A DNA stretch of 64,000 nt from Mesobacillus subterraneus. GTDB taxonomy: Bacteria; Bacillota; Bacilli; Bacillales; Cytobacillaceae. Positions 51,992 to 61,500 of this stretch are shown here, piece by piece. Made by a program: the position numbers and the translations under genes. Within the stretch, counting starts at the first letter, position 1; each line of letters starts with the position of its first letter. Where the stretch lies: contig NZ_RSFW01000002.1 of NCBI RefSeq assembly GCF_003937825.1, positions 124,001 through 188,000 of the forward strand, written 5' to 3'. Under the pieces are notes generated by a model that was not told the origin of the DNA, made no database searches, and saw only the letters and a program-made list of their open reading frames with translations.

Positions 51992-52027
51992 TGATGTAAC
52001 TATCCTGTAACTGCCGTCGCCTAAAAT
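51992..52027 (+). promoter_or_regulatory. SARP-like direct-repeat operator and -10 of the acyl-CoA ligase gene
   Basis: TGTAACT occurs at 51995-52001 and 52006-52012, an 11-bp pitch with spacer ATCC. TGATGTAACT-N4-TGTAACTGCCGT (51992-52017) matches the site at 43505-43530 at every base outside the spacer. TAAAAT (52022-52027) follows exactly 9 bases after the second heptamer, the same distance as at the transporter promoter. The ligase start is 34 bases further on. Confidence 0.75.
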
Positions 52028-52060
52028 GTATCCATCAAGACAAGAGAAGGAGAGATTGCG

Positions 52061-53587
52061 GTGAGGTGGGAGCTCGACTGGCTTGAATCTAGGGCGGGAT
52101 TGACACCAGAGGCTGCTGCGATAGCCGATGCAGGCACGGATCAGGTATGGTCTTACAGGGAGGTCAATGATCGGGCAAAAGCAATCGCGGTGTGGCTGGG
52201 TGAAAAAGGGGTCCAAAAGGGCGACAGGGTTGCGCTGCTGGCGCCAAATGGGATCAATTATTTTGATCTGCTGTTTGCCTGCGGAAAAATCGGCGCCATT
52301 TTTGTGCCGCTGAATTGGAGGCTGTCCCCCGATGAATTGGCCTATATCATAAATGACTGTGAACCCAGCCTGCTGGCGTTCCACTCGAATTATATAAAAG
52401 AAGTGACGATGATGTGGGATCGAGAAGACCGGTGCATCCAAATCAATGGGTCACATTACGAGATGCTTTTTGCACAAAATACGATAAGGTTGGATGCTGA
52501 AAGAGTGAGAGTAGAGGAGGAAGATCCTCTGGCAATGATCTATACTGGCGGAACGACCGGCAAGCCGAAGGGAGCGGTCCTCTCCCACCGGGCAATCATC
52601 TGGAACGGGATTTCAACGATTGCCAGCTGGAATTTGACACATGAAGACCGGACGGTGACTTACTTGCCGTTATTCCACACTGGCGGCTTGAATGCGCTTT
52701 CGATCCCGATCCTGATGGCCGGCGGAACCGTTGTCCTGGCCAACGACTTTACACCGGAAAAAGCGATTGAGAATTTAATAAGGTATAAGGCTACAATCGT
52801 CCTGTTTGTCCCGACGATGCACCATATGCTTGTAAAGTCGGAACACTTCCGAAATGCAGAGTTCAAAGATATAAAGGTATTTTTATCCGGAGGTGCACCT
52901 TGTCCGCTTGAAATCTATGAAGCTTACAAGCAGAAGGGAATCTCCTTCAAGGAGGGGTATGGCCTTACAGAGGCGGGTCCGAATAATTTTTGCATTGATC
53001 CGTCTGAAGCGGATGTGAAAAGGGGGTCAGTCGGCAAGCCGATGCTGTTCCATTCAGTCAGAATCCTCGATGAAGACGGAAACGAGGCTGGAGCAGATAT
53101 GGTCGGGGAACTTGCCATCCAGGGAAATCATGCATTCTCATATTACTGGAAAAATAAAGAGGCGACTGAAGGCACACTGAAGGACGGCTGGCTCTATACA
53201 GGAGACCTGGCAAAAAGAGACAAGGATGGCTACTACTATATTGTTGGCCGGAAAAAAGAAATGATTATCACGGGTGGGGAAAATGTGTATCCTCTAGAGG
53301 TTGAGCACTGGCTCTGTTCCCATCCTTCGATCCGTGAGGCGGCTGTGGTCGGCATGCCGGACGACAAATGGGGTGAAGTCGTGACCGCCTTCATCGTGCT
53401 TGAAGAGGGTGTTTCATTCGGGGAAGCGGAAGCCAAAATGCATTGCAGGCAGAAGCTCGGCGGCTATAAAGTCCCAAAGCGGATCCACGTGATCGACCAG
53501 ATGCCAAAGACGCATGTTGGCAAGATTGATAAAAAGGAATTGAAGGAAACCGCAACGGGAGTTTCCAATCAGAAGCCAGTCAGTTAA
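52061..53587 (+). CDS. Acyl-CoA ligase (AMP-forming) of the island
   Basis: The 508-residue enzyme has the P-loop [16 protein letters not shown] (about residues 164-179), LPLFHTGGLN, GYGLTEAGPN, YTGDLAKRDKDGYYYIVGRKKEMIITGGENVYP and C-terminal catalytic Lys in THVGKIDKKEL. It would convert a carboxylic acid to its CoA thioester, probably the acid imported by the island transporter. The GTG at 52061 follows AAGGAGAG. Its promoter carries the same direct repeat as the transporter operon. The MFS gene converges on it behind a shared terminator. Confidence 0.9.
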   Translation: MRWELDWLESRAGLTPEAAAIADAGTDQVWSYREVNDRAKAIAVWLGEKGVQKGDRVALLAPNGINYFDLLFACGKIGAIFVPLNWRLSPDELAYIINDCEPSLLAFHSNYIKEVTMMWDREDRCIQINGSHYEMLFAQNTIRLDAERVRVEEEDPLAMIYTGGTTGKPKGAVLSHRAIIWNGISTIASWNLTHEDRTVTYLPLFHTGGLNALSIPILMAGGTVVLANDFTPEKAIENLIRYKATIVLFVPTMHHMLVKSEHFRNAEFKDIKVFLSGGAPCPLEIYEAYKQKGISFKEGYGLTEAGPNNFCIDPSEADVKRGSVGKPMLFHSVRILDEDGNEAGADMVGELAIQGNHAFSYYWKNKEATEGTLKDGWLYTGDLAKRDKDGYYYIVGRKKEMIITGGENVYPLEVEHWLCSHPSIREAAVVGMPDDKWGEVVTAFIVLEEGVSFGEAEAKMHCRQKLGGYKVPKRIHVIDQMPKTHVGKIDKKELKETATGVSNQKPVS

Positions 53588-53594
53588 AAATAGG

Positions 53595-53638
53595 AAAGGC
53601 ATTTCAGCCAGCTTTTGCTGACTGGAATGCCTTTTTTT
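53595..53638. terminator. Bidirectional terminator between ligase and MFS genes
   Basis: AAAGGCATT(T/C)CAG(C/T)CAGC forms a long stem with GCTGACTGGAATGCCTTT and is flanked by A and T runs on both sides. Confidence 0.88.
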
Positions 53639-54758
53639 GAATCAATATGCAAAGACCAATATTTAAAAGGAAAAGTGAGGATAGGAGGCCCATGATACCG
53701 CTGAATGAGAGCATTGCAGCAGCTGGAGGAGCAAGACTCGCTCCAGTCAGCAGGATGAAGGAATAAAGCGACAACGCTTTGGCTCGCTGGCTGCTGCCGT
53801 AATAGCCAATAAGGGTAATGACCGTCGGGATCACGAGTGAAATCGATGAAACAAAGAAGATCGAGAAGAAAATCAAAGCTCCCGTGGAATGAAAGAATAG
53901 CAGCATAAACGCACTGGAAGACCCGATCGCCAATCCAAACATCAAGGTCCGCAGCTCGCCCCAGCGCTCCATCAGTTTTCCTGTGAAAAGGGAAAGAGAA
54001 GCGCCAATCAATCCGACGAGCCGAATCATCAGCAGGTCCGATTCGGGTCCGTTAAAAAAACGGCCGATGGCATCGTAGAAGGCGATAATCGCAAACAGCA
54101 GGGAGAATGTAATCATATAGCACTTCAACAAGCGTGAATCTTTCAGTAATTGAAAAAAGACCCTCCATAAAGGCGTGCTTTCCACCGATGGGGGAGATGA
54201 TTCTTTCAGCAGGAAAAAAGCGGCAGCAAATAGAATGAAATAGACGGCTGAGAAGAAATAGAATACGCTGTTCCAGGAAAGGACATCGGCCAGAAATGCG
54301 CTGGCAACCTGCCCAAAAATACCCGCAATCAAAAAACCGGTATTGATCAGCACAACCAGGATCGTTCTTTGTCGGAAATTAAATAAATCATAGGAGTAGG
54401 CGAAGGCAACTGAAGCAAAAGTAGCCAGTGTGATACCCTGAACCGAGCGGGCAACCCATAAACTGACCGAGCCGGAAGAAAAGCCGACAGCCAGTGTCGC
54501 CAATGCAGAGGCCAAAAGGCCTAACACAAGGATTTTCCTTGGACCTGTATAGTCAGATACAGGTCCGAACGACAGCAATCCGCAGGCATAGAAAAACGTA
54601 AACAGCCCGCCGGCAAGGACGACGTGAGATTCAGCAATGAACAGACTATCCGCAAGGAGCGAATAAATGGGAATCAGCGTATAAATATTGCTTGCGACCA
54701 TGATGGCACAAACAGTCAGAAGAATGGATACCTTTTGAAAAAAGGACATGGATTTCAA
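53604..54758 (-). CDS. Major facilitator superfamily transporter
   Basis: The roughly 384-residue protein has twelve hydrophobic segments. The MFS loop 2-3 motif is relaxed (GPVSDYTGPRKILVLGLL, near residue 70) and ARSVQGITLATFASVAFAYSYDLF marks helix 4. It resembles the YnfM/AraJ-like drug or metabolite exporters. The TTG at 54758 has AGGTG 6 bases upstream; GTG 54767 and ATG 54749 are alternatives. Its stop overlaps the shared terminator. Whether it belongs functionally to the island is unknown. Confidence 0.82.
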   Translation of the reverse strand: MKSMSFFQKVSILLTVCAIMVASNIYTLIPIYSLLADSLFIAESHVVLAGGLFTFFYACGLLSFGPVSDYTGPRKILVLGLLASALATLAVGFSSGSVSLWVARSVQGITLATFASVAFAYSYDLFNFRQRTILVVLINTGFLIAGIFGQVASAFLADVLSWNSVFYFFSAVYFILFAAAFFLLKESSPPSVESTPLWRVFFQLLKDSRLLKCYMITFSLLFAIIAFYDAIGRFFNGPESDLLMIRLVGLIGASLSLFTGKLMERWGELRTLMFGLAIGSSSAFMLLFFHSTGALIFFSIFFVSSISLVIPTVITLIGYYGSSQRAKALSLYSFILLTGASLAPPAAAMLSFSGIMGLLSSLFLLNIGLCILIQKKAFQSAKAG

Positions 54759-54863
54759 GTTGATCACCTGCCATCAATAACATATGCAGGCACCCGGCAG
54801 TTCGAAGGTTGTTTTGGGAAAAATTAACGGGCTCTTCACTTCCAAAATGGACGGTAAAAAAGG

Positions 54864-54930
54864 TATAATTGAATGTATACAGAACAATTGTTTGGCATCA
54901 GAAGGCGCATGGAACTGGAGCGCCTTTTTC
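54864..54930 (+). promoter_or_regulatory. addB leader: promoter followed by an early terminator
   Basis: TATAAT at 54864-54869 with a weak -35 (TTCCAA near 54840) would start RNA near 54876. About 30 bases on, AAGGCGC pairs with GCGCCTT (54902-54926) and is followed by TTTTC. The hairpin lies between this promoter and addB (54987). It could be an attenuator or end a small RNA of about 55 bases. Confidence 0.5.
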
Positions 54931-54986
54931 AATTTTAAAATGATAGTATAAGATTAAAAGATTAATAGAGAGAAAGGGGAAGTCAG

Positions 54987-57900
54987 ATGTCTGTACGTTT
55001 GGTGCTCGGGCGCTCGGGAAGCGGAAAAACCGAGATGATCATTAATGAAATAAAGGACAGGCTGATCGAGGACCCGCAGGGCGACCCGGTCGTTTATCTT
55101 GTCCCGGAACAAATGTCATTCCTTTCCGAATATAGATTGTCCACTGACCCTGACCTGGGGGGAATGATCAGGGCACAGGTATACAGTTTTCCCCGCCTTG
55201 CCTGGAGGATCCTTCAGGAAACTGGCGGCTACACGCGCCATCATTTGGACAGTGTCGGGATCAGTATGATGATCCGCAAAATCATCGAAGACAAAAAGGA
55301 AGACCTGAAAATTTTCCAGAAGGCAGCAGATAAAAATGGGTTTATCCAGCAGATGGAGCAGATGCTGATCGAATTTAAAAGATATGCGATCAATCCGGAT
55401 GAACTTGCCGGGAAAATGGAGGATGGCTCCGGCGGCAACAAAGCACTTAAGGATAAAATCCATGATCTGGAGCTTGTTTATCGTCAATTTGAAGACGAGC
55501 TGTTCGGCAAATATATCGACTCTGAAGATTATTTCAGACTGCTTGCTGAGAAGGTCCCAGCATCTCAATACCTGAAAAATGCCGAAATTTATATCGACGG
55601 TTTTTACAGCTTCACTCCCCTTGAAATGATGATCATTGACCAGTTGATTGCCACGTGCAGACGAGTGACGATTGCGATTCCTGCGGACAGGAACTATGCC
55701 GGCGAACAGCCGGATGAACTGAATCTGTTCAGGGTGACAGCAGACACGTGCAGCACTTTAAATGATCTCATCAAAACGAGGGGCTATGACCAAGAGGAAG
55801 ATGTGGTATTAACAGAGCAAAGGCGCTGGCAGGATGAATCGCTGAGGCATCTTGAAAACGAATTCGATTCAAGGCCGGCGGTGAAATACATTGGCGAGTC
55901 TTCCATTCACATTGCCCAGGCAGCGAACAGGAGGGCAGAACTGGAGGGAGTTGCCCGGAAGATTCTCGGGCTGGCCAGGAATCATGGGTACCGCTATCGC
56001 GATATGGCCGTGCTGATGCGAGGCAGCGATTACCGCGAAGTGCTTGAAACGATTTTTGATGATTATGGCCTTCCATACTTTATCGACCAGAAGAGGAATA
56101 TGCTCCACCATCCACTGATTGAGCTTGTTCGCTCCAGCCTTGAAACCGTTCTTGGAAACTGGCGCTATGAACCAATCTTCAGGGCGGTGAAGACCGACCT
56201 GCTTTTCCCTGAGGGTTCCAATCTCAATAAGATGCGTGAACAGATGGATGTGCTTGAGAATTATGTCCTTGCGTATGGAATCCAGGGGGATAAATGGACG
56301 AAAAAGGATCGCTGGAAATACAAGAGGATCCGCGGTCTTGAATTTGATGGCCTGGCCCAGACCGACGCTGAAAAGCAAATGGAGCAGGAGTTGAATGACC
56401 TTAGGCATTTGATTACATCCCCTCTGCAGCGGCTGGCTCGCCGCCTGAAGCGTGCCGACACGGGAAGGAAGCTCTCTGAAGCTGTGTATCTCTTCATTGA
56501 GGAGCTTGATATTCCGGCTAAGCTTGAAGCCTGGAGAATGGCCGCCGAACAGGAAGGCAGATTGGTAGAAGCGAGAGAGCATGAGCAGGCATGGGATGGT
56601 GTGATTAACCTGCTTGACCAGTTCGTCGAAATGCTCGGAGAAAGCAAAGTGGCTCCGAAACAATTCGTTTCGATCCTGGATGCAGGTTTTGAATCACTCA
56701 GATTCTCCCTTGTTCCTCCGGCAATCGACCAGGTACTGGTCGCCGATCTTGAAAAAACAAGACTTGCGGATGTTAAGGTCGCTTTTGTCATTGGCGTCAA
56801 TGAAGGTGTCCTTCCTGCAAAGATGAATGAGGAAGGGATTTTTGCGGATGATGACAGGGAACTGCTGCAGTCCAAAGGTATAAAGCTTGCCCCTGGCAGC
56901 AGGACGAAGCTGCTGGATGAAAACTTCATCGCCTACAAAGCTTTCGTCACCCCATCCGAGAAGCTTTTTATCAGCTACCCGATTGCAAATGAAGAAGGAA
57001 AAGCACTGATGCCTTCCTCCTTCATTAAAAGGATTGCGGATCTTTTTCCAGAGCATCAAACCCATGTCTTCCTGCCGGACCCATCTGAATTGCCAGAGCA
57101 GGAGCAGCTCGAATATGCAGCAGGGGAGAATGTTGCTCTTTCTTATCTGACATCCCAGCTCCAGCTGAAAAAACGCAATTATCCTGTTTATGATTTTTGG
57201 TGGGATGTGTACGACTATTACTTGAATAACCATCGCTGGGCGGACACTGCCCGAATGGTTCTTTCAAGCCTGTTCTATGAAAATCGGACGAAGCAGCTTT
57301 CAGAGGCTGTCACGAAGGAGCTTTATGGCGAACAGATCGAAGCGAGTGTATCAAGGATGGAGCTGTTCAACAGCTGTCCGTTCTCGCATTATGTTCAGCA
57401 CGGCTTAAAGCTGCGCGACCGCCAGATCTTCCGCCTTGAGGCTCCGGATATCGGGGATCTGTTCCATGCGGCCTTAAAGGAAATTGCTGAAACCGTGATG
57501 CAGCAGAATCTAAGCTGGGCCCAGCTTACGAGGGCGCAGGCAGAAGAACTGGCCAGGAACGCGGTACAAAAGCTGGCGCCTCGATTGCAGAATGAAATTT
57601 TGCTCAGCTCGAACAGGCATCACTATATCAGGCAAAAGCTGCAAAATATCATAAGCCGGGCTTCGCTCGTTTTGAGTGAGCATGCAAAGGTGAGCGGATT
57701 TTCACCAGTTGGCCTCGAGCTCGGTTTCGGCCGTCAGGGCCAGCTGCCTCCGCTTGCATTTTCTTTGAAAAATGGAACAAGGATGGAATTGATGGGCCGG
57801 ATCGACCGAGTCGATAAGGCTGAAGATGACCATGGTGTGTACCTGAGGGTCGTTGATTATAAATCGAGCGTGAAGGATGTCAATTTGACAGAGGTTTATT

Positions 57901-58562
57901 ATGGAGTGGCTTTGCAGATGCTGACCTATCTGGATATCATCATCACCCACTCGCCGCTGTTGGTCGGCAAGCCTGCGGATCCTGCGGGAGTGCTGTACTT
58001 CCATGTCCATAATCCGATTGTCAATGCTTCGAAAATGCTGACGCTCGAGGAGATTGAAGAGGAAATCCTCAAGCGTTTCAAAATGAACGGCTTGCTGCTG
58101 AATGATGAGAATGTCATCAGATTGATGGATCAGGGTCTTGATTCAGGAAGCTCGCAAATTATTTCAGCCGGTTTCAAGAAGGATGGCAGCCTGCTGAAGA
58201 GCTCAAAAGTGGCCAGCAAGGAAGATTTTGATCATTTACGGCAATTCGTGCGAAATAAATATGTTGAAACAGGCAATCGCATTGTAAGCGGGATCGTTGA
58301 TGTGGCACCATATAAGCTCAAGGACCGTGCTCCATGTACATTCTGCTCATTCAAGCCTGTCTGCCAGTTTGACCAGGGAGTGGAATCGAACGATTTCAGG
58401 AAGCTTCCTGTCATCAAGAAGGAAGATTTGCTGGAGGCGCTTCGCCAAGATGAAAATCTGAAGGCAAAGGATGGCCTGTCAGTAAATTCAGGCCGATTAG
58501 AAGAACTGAAGAAAATGGATTTGTTCACAACCATAGGGGAGGAGGAAGAGGATCTTGGCTAG
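54987..58562 (+). CDS. addB: AddB subunit of the AddAB helicase-nuclease
   Basis: The 1191-residue protein has an N-terminal ATP-binding motif LGRSGSGKTEMI (residues 6-17). The C-terminal RecB-type nuclease domain has GRIDRVDK and VVDYKSS (catalytic Asp and Lys) near 955-975. Its iron-sulfur cluster cysteines are in FNSCPFSHYV near 795 and CTFCSFKPVCQF near 1120. AddAB resects double-strand breaks and recognises Chi sites in Gram-positive bacteria. AAAGGGG lies 7 bases upstream. It overlaps addA by 8 bases. Confidence 0.96.
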   Translation: MSVRLVLGRSGSGKTEMIINEIKDRLIEDPQGDPVVYLVPEQMSFLSEYRLSTDPDLGGMIRAQVYSFPRLAWRILQETGGYTRHHLDSVGISMMIRKIIEDKKEDLKIFQKAADKNGFIQQMEQMLIEFKRYAINPDELAGKMEDGSGGNKALKDKIHDLELVYRQFEDELFGKYIDSEDYFRLLAEKVPASQYLKNAEIYIDGFYSFTPLEMMIIDQLIATCRRVTIAIPADRNYAGEQPDELNLFRVTADTCSTLNDLIKTRGYDQEEDVVLTEQRRWQDESLRHLENEFDSRPAVKYIGESSIHIAQAANRRAELEGVARKILGLARNHGYRYRDMAVLMRGSDYREVLETIFDDYGLPYFIDQKRNMLHHPLIELVRSSLETVLGNWRYEPIFRAVKTDLLFPEGSNLNKMREQMDVLENYVLAYGIQGDKWTKKDRWKYKRIRGLEFDGLAQTDAEKQMEQELNDLRHLITSPLQRLARRLKRADTGRKLSEAVYLFIEELDIPAKLEAWRMAAEQEGRLVEAREHEQAWDGVINLLDQFVEMLGESKVAPKQFVSILDAGFESLRFSLVPPAIDQVLVADLEKTRLADVKVAFVIGVNEGVLPAKMNEEGIFADDDRELLQSKGIKLAPGSRTKLLDENFIAYKAFVTPSEKLFISYPIANEEGKALMPSSFIKRIADLFPEHQTHVFLPDPSELPEQEQLEYAAGENVALSYLTSQLQLKKRNYPVYDFWWDVYDYYLNNHRWADTARMVLSSLFYENRTKQLSEAVTKELYGEQIEASVSRMELFNSCPFSHYVQHGLKLRDRQIFRLEAPDIGDLFHAALKEIAETVMQQNLSWAQLTRAQAEELARNAVQKLAPRLQNEILLSSNRHHYIRQKLQNIISRASLVLSEHAKVSGFSPVGLELGFGRQGQLPPLAFSLKNGTRMELMGRIDRVDKAEDDHGVYLRVVDYKSSVKDVNLTEVYYGVALQMLTYLDIIITHSPLLVGKPADPAGVLYFHVHNPIVNASKMLTLEEIEEEILKRFKMNGLLLNDENVIRLMDQGLDSGSSQIISAGFKKDGSLLKSSKVASKEDFDHLRQFVRNKYVETGNRIVSGIVDVAPYKLKDRAPCTFCSFKPVCQFDQGVESNDFRKLPVIKKEDLLEALRQDENLKAKDGLSVNSGRLEELKKMDLFTTIGEEEEDLG

Positions 58563-61500
58563 AATGAATATCCCGCCTATACCAGAAGGCGCAACATGGA
58601 CGGAAGACCAGTGGAAAGCCATCATGGCATCCGGTCAGGATATCCTCGTTGCCGCAGCGGCCGGTTCCGGAAAAACAGCGGTGCTGGTAGAAAGGATCAT
58701 CAAGAAAATCATTTCGGATGATCAACCAATTGATGTTGATGAATTGCTTGTCGTTACCTTCACGAATGCTTCGGCAGCGGAAATGCGGCACAGGATTGGC
58801 GAAGCACTGGAAAAAGCCATCGACAGCAACCCGAATTCAACTCATTTGAAAAAACAGCTGAGCCTGCTCAACAGGGCATCAATTTCCACCCTGCACTCCT
58901 TCTGCCTTGAAGTGATCAGAAAATATTATTACTTGATTGATGTGGATCCTGGTTTCAGGATTGCCGACGAAACTGAGGGCCAGTTGTTAAGGGATGAAGT
59001 GATTGAGGAACTTTTCGAAGAGGAATACGGAAAGGCAGAAAACCAGCCTTTTTTCAACCTGGTCGATGCGTTCACGAATGACCGCAGTGACGAAGGGTTG
59101 AAGGATATCATCGTCGACCTGTTCGATTTTGCCAGATCGAATCCTTCTCCGGAAGACTATCTTGATTCGATTGTTTCCATGTATGACGCAGCAGGCAGCA
59201 CGGCAATCGAAGAGCTGCCTTTCATGAAGGTGCTCATGGGGGATATCGAACTTCAGCTTCAGGGGGCGAAGCAGCTGCTTGAAAAAGGCTTGGAAATGAC
59301 GAAAATGCCGGGCGGACCTGCACCCCGGTCTGCCAATTTTACAGAAGATATCCATGTGATCGAAACACTGCTGAATGCAAAGGAACAATCCTGGTCTGCC
59401 CTTTACGAGGCAATTCAGCTTGCAAGCTTCGGCCGGGCAAAAACCTGCAGGGGCGATGATTTCAATAAGGACCTGGTAGATAAGGCGGCCAAGCTTCGGG
59501 ACCGGGCAAAGAAAATCGTCCAGGATCTGAAAAGCGAACTATTCTCAAGGAAACCTGAAAGCTTTCTGAAGGATATGCAGGAAATGAAGCCATTAATCGC
59601 GGTGCTGATCAATCTTGTAAAAGAATTTTCGCGCCGCTTTGGCGTAGTTAAACAGGAACGCGGCCTTGTTGATTTCTCGGATCTCGAGCATTATACACTT
59701 GATATTCTGACGGCAAAAGCTGATGGGGAGGGCGAGCAGCATGGCGGAGTCCGTCCGTCCGAAGCAGCCCTTGCGTACAGGAATAAGTTTAAGGAAGTGC
59801 TTGTAGACGAATACCAGGATACGAACATGGTGCAGGAGGCCATTCTCCAGCTTGTGACCGCAGATGGGGAAGCGTCAGGAAACCTGTTCATGGTCGGCGA
59901 CGTTAAACAGTCTATCTACCGTTTTCGTCTCGCCGAGCCGAATCTGTTTTTAGGGAAGTACAATCGATTTACCCAGGATGGGGAACAAACCGGATTAAAG
60001 ATAGACCTTGCGAAAAACTTCCGAAGCCGCAGCGAGGTGCTTGACGGAACAAATTATCTCTTCAAGCAAATCATGGGGATCAAGGTCGGCGAGATTCATT
60101 ACGATGAAAATGCAGAGTTGAAGAAGGGTGCTCCTTACCCGGAGGATGAGGAATACCCGGTGGAGCTGCTTTTGATTGATCATGGCGAAGGTTCTTCGAC
60201 AGAAGCTGAAGCAGCTGATGAGAATGAGATTCCAGCTGACGGATTCGATGGAGATGATCTGGAGCAATCTCAATTGGAAGCAAGGCTGATGGCCAAGCAT
60301 ATCAAGGATATGGTCAAAGAACGCCGGGGCGTCTATAATCCCAAAACCAGGACTTCAAAACCGGTCAATTATCGTGATATCGTCATCCTCCTTCGATCGA
60401 TGACATGGGCACCGCAAATCATGGAGGAGTTCAAGCAGCAAGGCATCCCGATTTACGCTAACCTCTCCACCGGCTACTTCCAGGCGACAGAGGTTGCGAT
60501 CATGCTGTCGTTGCTGAAGGTGATTGACAATCCATATCAGGATATCCCGCTCGCAGCCGTGCTCAGATCGCCGATTGTCGGTCTGGACGAGGAAGAGCTT
60601 GCCGTCATCAGGATCAGCCAGAGACGGGGATCTTTTTACGAGGCTTTGACGGTATTCTGCTCGCAAAAGCCAGCCCCGCAGAATGAAGCCCTGCATGAAA
60701 AAACAAGCCGGTTCTTTGAAGGCTTGAAAAGATGGCGGACAGCGGCAAGAAAGGCGTCCGTGTCGGATTTGATCTGGCAGCTTTACAGGGAAACAAGATT
60801 TTTCGATTTTGCCGGCGGCATGCCAGGCGGAAAACAGCGTCAGGCTAACCTCCGCGCGCTTTATGACCGTGCGAGGCAATATGAAGCCACAAGTTTCAGG
60901 GGTCTCTTCCGCTTCCTGCGCTTCATTGAGAGGATGCGTGAACGCGGAGATGATCTTGGTGCTGCCCGTGCGCTGGGAGAGCAGGAGGATGTTGTCCGGA
61001 TCATGACCATCCACAGCAGCAAGGGGCTTGAATTCCCGGTCGTATTCGTTGCCGGACTGGCAAGGAATTTCAATACGATGGACCTGAAGAAATTTTACAT
61101 GCTGGATAAGGAATTTGGTTTTGCTGCTAAATATATCAATCCAGAAAAGCGGATCTCCTTCCCATCACTGCCGCAGCTGGCGTTCAAACGAAAGCATAAG
61201 ATGGAAATGCTGGCTGAAGAAATGCGCGTGCTGTATGTGGCGTTGACGAGGGCGAAGGAGAAACTCTACCTGATTGGGTCCGTCAAGGATGCTGAAAAAA
61301 CAATCAGCAAGTGGCAGGAAGAGGCCAGCCACCCGGACTGGCTGCTCGATGAATACCTGAGGGCGTCTGCATCAGGTTATATTGACTGGGTAGGTCCTGC
61401 GGTGATCCGTCACAAGGATTGCAGCCCGTTAAGGGGAAGCGAGGATATCGTTCACCCAGGACTTGGTGAAGAAATCACCTGCCATCCTTCCCGCTGGAAA

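Noticed and set aside
55869-56929. Long minus-strand frames inside addB
   Set aside because: They lie opposite a well-conserved gene, lack ribosome sites and show no family pattern.
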